DNA from: Pseudomonadota bacterium
GTDB lineage: Bacteria; Pseudomonadota; Gammaproteobacteria; Steroidobacterales; Steroidobacteraceae
Assembly: GCA_021809525.1 (NCBI GenBank)
Contig: JAKAYU010000008.1
Span: 1-39,561, forward strand
Length of the DNA: 39,561 bases
Direction: 5' to 3'
Below are positions 37,876 through 39,561 of the stretch, piece after piece (the stretch's first letter is position 1; each line of letters opens with the position of its first letter). The notes beneath the pieces are model-generated. The model worked only from the letters and a program-made list of their open reading frames with translations, had not been told where the DNA came from and searched no databases. The translations under genes were made by a program, and so were the position numbers.

Positions 37876-38439
37876 TCAGATTCTCGAGAATATGCCGTAA
37901 ATCGCGTAGTAGCGGAAATAGCGGTCGAGCACGCGTGAGCGAAATGGCTGATGGAATATGCGCGCCAGTTCGAACCCGGCGTTCTGGATCGTGCGGGCCA
38001 ATTCGGCTTCGGGATAGTGGCGCTTGTGATCGGTATCGCTGCGAAAGCCGCGTTCGCCGGGGACCCCAACCACGAAATGGCCGCGCGCCTTGAGCACCCG
38101 GCGGACTTCTGCGAGCAACGGCTCGGGGCACTCTAGGTGCTCGAGCACATTATCGAGTACCGCTCCGTCAAACTCGCAGTCCTCGAACGGCAGGTGGTCG
38201 GGCTGCATCAACCTTACCCTCAGGCCTCGCTCCTGGCAGAAGGCGACGGCATTGGGATTGACGTCAACCCCGACCGTGTTGCAGCGATAGCGCACCATAT
38301 CGCCGATGCCGCAACCGATGTCGAGCACCGAGCCGCGCAGATTCCGGCAGATTCTCGGGTACAGCCAGAGCCGGCGATACCAGACGGCGGCGTGCTTGCG
38401 TCGCATCAAATAATCAAAATACTCATCATAGCCCGTCAC
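37876..38439 (-). CDS. SAM-dependent methyltransferase (class I, type 11)
   Basis: The 187-residue product starts MTGYDEYFDYLMRRKH and has the SAM motif VLDIGCGIGD at 38-47, the acidic loop VGVDVNP at 57-63, and the post-motifs FDGAVLDNVLEHL and PLLAEVRRVLKARGHFVVGVPG. I prefer the GTG at 38439 with GAGG seven bases upstream; the ORF-track ATG at 38505 adds 22 Cys/Arg-rich residues unlike the family. Methyltransferases of this kind are common in polysaccharide clusters and may methylate a sugar, but the substrate is unknown. Convergent with the rhamnosyltransferase-like gene. Confidence 0.8.
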   Translation of the reverse strand: MTGYDEYFDYLMRRKHAAVWYRRLWLYPRICRNLRGSVLDIGCGIGDMVRYRCNTVGVDVNPNAVAFCQERGLRVRLMQPDHLPFEDCEFDGAVLDNVLEHLECPEPLLAEVRRVLKARGHFVVGVPGERGFRSDTDHKRHYPEAELARTIQNAGFELARIFHQPFRSRVLDRYFRYYAIYGIFSRI

Positions 38440-38524
38440 GTGTCCGCCTCGGCGGTCAGTACCCGCCGTGTGTCTCGAACGGCAGTTGCACCGGTGTGTC
38501 GGCATCGCCTGTTGAGCATGCTGG

Positions 38525-38974
38525 CTAAATGTTCTGCGCGCCGCGGCGCACGCTTGTGCGATAGGTTATGAATCGCTGCGCCAGGAAACTGACCGGCGTA
38601 TTGAGCGCGCCGAGGAGAACTGCCGCGGCGAGGTACCACATGTGCATCCGCTCCACGAGAAAGTCCAGCGCGCTCGTGTTCACTCCAAGCAACAGCGCGT
38701 TGACGAGCATGTAGCGCGCGGCGCCTAGGCGGCTGACGGTGCGGACGGCAAATGTAAAGCGTGCGTTGAGCAGATAGCCTGTGATATTTCCGGTGACGAA
38801 GGACGCTACGTACGCGAGCAGATAGTTGATCCTCGCGAGCGCGTGCAGTCCGACCAGTACCGCTGCGCTCAGCCCGAGGCAAGTAACGCCGACGGCGCCG
38901 AAGCGCAGCAGTTGTGCAATGCGCGCGCGCCAGGCGGGCTTCTTCCATTTTTGAATCGCTGCTTCTGGTGGCAT
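38525..38974 (-). CDS. GtrA family membrane protein
   Basis: The 149-residue protein has four predicted membrane segments and the GtrA pattern: LLRFGAVGVTCLGLSAAVLVGL, YLLAYVASFVTGNITGYLLNARFTF, RYMLVNALLLGVNTSALDFLV and a final LGALNTPVSFLAQRFITYR. GtrA proteins are thought to flip polyprenyl-phosphate-linked sugars across the inner membrane or to assist this. That would pair with the DPM1-like GT encoded at 33.4 kb. It lies 85 bases upstream of the methyltransferase gene and directly after the SDR remnant. Complete and normal in size. Confidence 0.85.
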   Translation of the reverse strand: MPPEAAIQKWKKPAWRARIAQLLRFGAVGVTCLGLSAAVLVGLHALARINYLLAYVASFVTGNITGYLLNARFTFAVRTVSRLGAARYMLVNALLLGVNTSALDFLVERMHMWYLAAAVLLGALNTPVSFLAQRFITYRTSVRRGAQNI

Positions 38975-38989
38975 GGGTCGATGGGTGCA

Positions 38990-39303
38990 TCAAAGCCGCA
39001 GTCGCTTCAATACCTTCTCCAAAATCAGCCGGATGATCCACATGGCGGGACCCCAGGCGCGTGGCAAATATGCCACATCGCGCTTCTCATCGATTGCCCG
39101 TGGAATGCCGGCCGCTCCTCGCCGCGCACTGGCCCAAAAGAGGCCTTTCGGAAAGGCCACCGTGGGCATATCCACTCATCCAGGCTTGATCGCCGGCACC
39201 TGCACCCCGGCCAAATAGAGTCGCTGTCTCAGACCGGACGGATGTGTACTGACCAGCACCTTGGCGCTCACGTAGACATGAAGGGCCCAAGAACTGCGCT
39301 ACG
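38990..39303 (-). pseudogene. Remnant of a DprE2-like short-chain dehydrogenase/reductase
   Basis: In one frame the minus strand reads VYVSAKVLVSTHPSGLRQRLYLAGVQVPAIKPG, a TGA at 39178-39176, then VDMPTVAFPKGLFWAS...GIPRAIDEKRDVAYLPRAWGPAMWIIRLILEKVLKRLRL. This is the C-terminal part of an SDR close to the decaprenylphosphoryl-ketoribose reductase (DprE2) family, including the catalytic YxxxK and the membrane-facing tail. The family has an aromatic residue where the TGA stands, so a single TGG-to-TGA change is likely. Upstream of about 39300 the frame has a stop. Possible SDR traces (ATIAVTVA) appear in another frame, pointing to a frameshift. The N-terminal nucleotide-binding half is gone. 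Non-functional. Confidence 0.75.
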
Positions 39304-39561
39304 GTAACCGCGATTGTCGCGCGCGGTGAAGATTTATCGTTCTCGGCGAGCCGGCACAGGGTGTAGCCGAGTGTGAGCGCAAATCCGAACCAGGATGCTA
39401 GGCGCACCGTCGCGGGGACGTGCCACAGAATGTGGTCCGAATAGACGGAGGGATTGGCGAGGAATCCGAGCGGGTCGTACGTGAACAATACCGCTTTCCC
39501 CCACTGCAGATGATGCTGGAAGGCGTAGCCCATGATCCATGCCCAGGAGGCGTCCAGTGGA
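39304..39561 (-). pseudogene. N-terminal fragment of a polytopic membrane protein, cut by the window edge
   Basis: The minus-strand frame open at the window edge reads LDASWAWIMGYAFQHHLQWGKAVLFTYDPLGFLANPSVYSDHILWHVPATVRLASWFGFALTLGYTLCRLA. It resembles the first external loop and second membrane segment of large membrane proteins of polysaccharide loci (LDxSW, GxxxxFTYxPxGFL). After about 80 residues it runs into SDR-derived sequence in the wrong frame, so a deletion seems to have removed most of it. The true start lies outside the window. The ORF-track ATG at 39533 is probably internal. Confidence 0.5.

Noticed and set aside
39087-39533. 148-residue minus-strand ORF taken as a single protein
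   Set aside because: Only its first 70 or so residues look like real protein; the rest is SDR-derived sequence read in the wrong frame. It is split into two remnants above.

Overview
The window is a GC-rich stretch of a Gram-negative chromosome, most likely a non-enteric gammaproteobacterium (Xanthomonadales/Nevskiales/Chromatiales-like; the genus cannot be read from the sequence). The indicators are LpxC (lipid A), a MurE with the DNPR meso-diaminopimelate signature, LpoA and ZapD (proteobacterial division and wall factors), DciA as helicase loader, and a PilA/B/C/D type IV pilus set with an RpoN-type promoter.

Region 1 (1-19.4 kb, + strand) is an almost textbook division and cell wall (dcw) cluster. 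A short LpoA-like lipoprotein is followed by an AT-rich regulatory gap with a sigma70 promoter and three TGGG MraZ boxes. Then come mraZ, rsmH, ftsL, ftsI, murE, murF, mraY, murD, ftsW, murG, murC, murB, ddl, ftsQ, ftsA and ftsZ. From rsmH to ftsA the genes overlap or touch, so they are probably one translationally coupled operon. The only loose junction is mraZ-rsmH (240 bp), which carries an open frame linking the two genes.

Region 2 (19.4-25.8 kb) holds lpxC, a convergent dciA, an M23 peptidase gene, secA (TTG start, behind a strong leader hairpin), mutT and a small unrecognised gene. GC-rich hairpins without T-tracts lie at several gene ends here.

Region 3 (25.8-26.6 kb) is a gap between two convergent operons. 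It contains a group of inverted repeats and a decayed higBA toxin-antitoxin pair: the toxin has an in-frame TGA and the antitoxin lacks its helix-turn-helix.

Region 4 (26.6-33.4 kb, - strand) reads pilA, terminator, pilB, pilC, pilD, coaE, zapD, yacG. pilA has a near-consensus sigma54 promoter and a plausible upstream activator site.

Region 5 (33.4-39.6 kb) is accessory glycan biology. A + strand three-gene operon encodes a DPM1-like GT2, a large GT-C-like membrane protein and a rhamnosyltransferase-like GT2. On the - strand are a methyltransferase, a GtrA flippase-like protein, a decayed DprE2-like short-chain reductase, and the start of a membrane protein cut by the window edge. By eye this region is less GC-rich than the dcw cluster.

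I found no CRISPR array, insertion sequence, prophage, tRNA or rRNA, and no clearly new multi-gene system. The most unusual items are the decayed higBA pair, the decayed SDR joined to a membrane protein, the secA leader hairpin, and the glycan operon next to pilA.
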